Below, piece by piece: positions 62,373-64,000 of a stretch of 64,000 nt of DNA (positions are counted from its first letter, which is position 1; every line of letters begins with the position of its first letter). The notes beneath the pieces are model-generated. The model saw nothing but the letters and a program-made list of their open reading frames with translations. It searched no databases and had not been told where the DNA came from. Position numbers and translations under genes: made by a program. The stretch is from Sindora glabra. Its lineage: Eukaryota > Streptophyta > Magnoliopsida > Fabales > Fabaceae. The stretch is from positions 13,428,316 through 13,492,315 of the forward strand of contig CM035232.1 of NCBI GenBank assembly GCA_020226215.1, written 5' to 3'.

Positions 62373-62817
62373 TAGTGTATGTGGTGCATGCAAATAAACT
62401 CAATAAAGCGTTGTTCTGCATATTTCTTGATTTGTTCTCTAACTACTATATTAATGATGATAAATTACCGAAAATTTATCTTGGATAACAGCTTATGATG
62501 CAAAAAAGGGAATATTTGTACTGCTTAAAGTTGCTTCATATAAAAAATAGGAAAAAAGTCTCATTTGATAGGATAGCTGCTTCCCATTTTCTACTTCTGA
62601 AAATGAAATCACAAAACTGTCTTTCACTTAGCTATTACAAGGTAGAAACAACTCTTTTTATACGCTGAATGAAACCAGGGACCGGCCACCAAAGTTCAAG
62701 CAATTTCATTGGAATGGCAGAATAAACTGCGCAGGCTAAATCGAACAAGTCCCCTCCTTCCAAAGACTCTTCTTTCTTTTTTAGTTACTAAAACCAAATC
62801 TTCTCCTCTTTTCAGCC
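62373..62817 (+). promoter_or_regulatory. Upstream region of the B3 gene
   Basis: Likely promoter and leader. 'ttttatacgc' at about 62654-62663 is a weak TATA candidate that would give a leader of roughly 130 bases. The last ~80 bp before the start codon are CT-rich ('ctccttccaaagactcttct'). Confidence 0.35.
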
Positions 62818-63339
62818 ATGAGCAACTCAGGAGATGATCAGATGGAGCTGTGTCTGTGGAAGAAGAGGAAATCCAACAACTCCGAAGGGTCCAGAACTTC
62901 AAGGAGGAGATTCGTCTGCAGCAACAGAAACGAGGAAGACAAGCACGAGGGAGTTTCCACTACGCTGCAGCTCTATGACGATCCATGGAAGATTAAGAAG
63001 ACGCTGACTGACAGTGATCTGGGAATCCTGAGCAGACTTTTGCTCGCTGCGGATTTGGTGAAGAGGCAGATTTTGCCTATGCTGGGTGTTGATCATGCGA
63101 GAGCCGCCGAGACCGATGATGGAACTCCGGTTAGGGTTTGGGACATGGACACCAAATCCATGCACCAGCTGACTCTGAAGCGATGGTCGTCTTCCAAGAG
63201 TTATGTTCTGATCGGAAAGTGGAATCAGGATTTTGTAAGAAGAAGAGAATTAAAGAAAGGGGATGAGATTGGATTTCACTGGGATCCATATAACTGTGTT
63301 TTCAACTTCTGTGTTCTTAAACGGGCTGTGACAGCTTAA
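62818..63339 (+). CDS. Single-domain B3 DNA-binding protein (At2g33720-like)
   Basis: A 173-residue plant-specific protein with one B3 domain at about 58-168; B3 domains bind DNA in the major groove. The order of conserved parts fits the small DUF313-type B3 group: 'DPWKIKKTLTDSDLG' (55-69), 'LSRLLLAADLVKRQILP' (71-87), 'VRVWD' (105-109), 'LTLKRWSSSKSYVL' (118-131), then 'GKWNQDFVRRRELKKGDEIG' (133-152) and 'FNFCVL' (162-167). The N-terminus has a basic stretch (K15-R31) that may serve as a nuclear localisation signal. It is a single exon starting at the first Met, with a CT-rich leader before it. No second B3 or repression motif is present. Family is clear; DNA target and function are unknown. 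Confidence 0.92.
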   Translation: MSNSGDDQMELCLWKKRKSNNSEGSRTSRRRFVCSNRNEEDKHEGVSTTLQLYDDPWKIKKTLTDSDLGILSRLLLAADLVKRQILPMLGVDHARAAETDDGTPVRVWDMDTKSMHQLTLKRWSSSKSYVLIGKWNQDFVRRRELKKGDEIGFHWDPYNCVFNFCVLKRAVTA

Positions 63340-64000
63340 AAACTCCAATCACCATTGGTTTCAGATCCAAATCGGTGAGAATGCACAACATTATATACAT
63401 ATATATCATATATGCATTTATAGAGATACAAATATGGTTGTAATAATTACCTTTTTCTTCGGAAATGTCTGCCTGTACTACTCCAGACTAATTACTTCAA
63501 CGCACGTACGTGTAATTCCTACTATGCTGTATGAATTAAGTGAAACTTTTCTTGCTTTAACTCAGTGCTTTGTTTGTATTTTCCAAGAATTTGGGTTTAT
63601 AGCATAAAATAGCTATATATGTCGTTACTAGTCTATAAATTTATGTCAGGAATGCTTTCTTCCCCCAATATTGCACTGTATACCATTGAGAGAAGCATAA
63701 AATTTTTTATACCAAAAGGTCGCTGCTTTCTTCTTATGTATGCTAATCGATGCGGAATTACACTAACATTATGCAATAAATTATAGCAAAATCAAAATAT
63801 CTCAGGGAAACCGTGATGAGGAACAAATGCTGAAGATATATATGTGTCTTGTAACTTTTACTCTTCTCATCTATTCTTCCCGGCCTGAAGTAAATGTAAA
63901 TTGGCCCTTGACGATGATTTCTTTCTCAACAAAAACGATGTGAGATCCCATGCCTAACCGGTGAGGAAGAGAGCACCAAACATAAACAATAATGCTATAA
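63340..64000. other. Downstream region of the B3 gene
   Basis: Probable 3' untranslated region at first. A polyadenylation-like AATAAA occurs at 63775-63780, rather far from the stop codon; nearer variants were not clear. No other gene is seen before the window ends. Confidence 0.4.

Noticed and set aside
62162..62389. 75-codon frame across the 62.2 kb hairpin
   Set aside because: It reads through the inverted repeat and the ATA microsatellite; no domain.

Overview
This is nuclear DNA of a flowering plant, most likely a eudicot. It is very AT-rich, holds a few short plant-specific genes and is filled with decayed plant transposable elements. Plant-only families support the call: a GLUTAMINE DUMPER protein, a single-domain B3 protein, a plant-type bZIP with N-x7-R-x9-L spacing, and a RING-H2 ligase. 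I cannot name the species.

Only four protein genes look intact, and all four are uninterrupted reading frames: a RING-H2 E3 ligase (20612-22009, +), a bZIP factor (24392-25021, +), a GLUTAMINE DUMPER membrane protein (29045-29335, -) and a B3 protein (62818-63339, +). The first three form a gene island at 20.6-29.4 kb; the B3 gene sits at the right edge. Nothing links them into one pathway; they are neighbours only. A fifth gene is broken: exons from the 3' half of an ERdj3B-like ER co-chaperone lie at 14.3-15.8 kb (-), with an RTE-type LINE end in one intron.

Layout of repeats: (a) 3150-12885, a minus-strand LTR retrotransposon with 2.5-2.8 kb LTRs, gag-only remnants, a tRNA-Met-type primer site, a purine tract and a matching 5-bp target duplication. 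(b) 17.65-19.32 kb, two terminal-inverted-repeat elements. (c) 31.26-31.96 kb, another. (d) 34.0-36.6 kb, a decayed L1-type LINE (-). (e) 37776-48707, a 10.9 kb CACTA transposon with TNP2/DUF4218/DUF4216 remnants, whose transposase is split by a 1.63 kb solo LTR with its own ATTAG target duplication. (f) 49739-55010, a decayed Ty1/copia element with both 572-bp LTRs. (g) 55.26-57.53 kb, an L1 reverse-transcriptase fragment hit by a minisatellite-bearing element, then duplicated in tandem. (h) foldback elements at 59.5 and 62.2 kb; the latter is a near-perfect hairpin.

I found no clearly new gene system. The best leads are the nested CACTA/solo-LTR history, the ERdj3B pseudogene, the minisatellite-bearing transposon family with three copies here, and the 62.2 kb hairpin as a possible small-RNA source. 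All homology calls come from recognising motifs by eye; no search was run.
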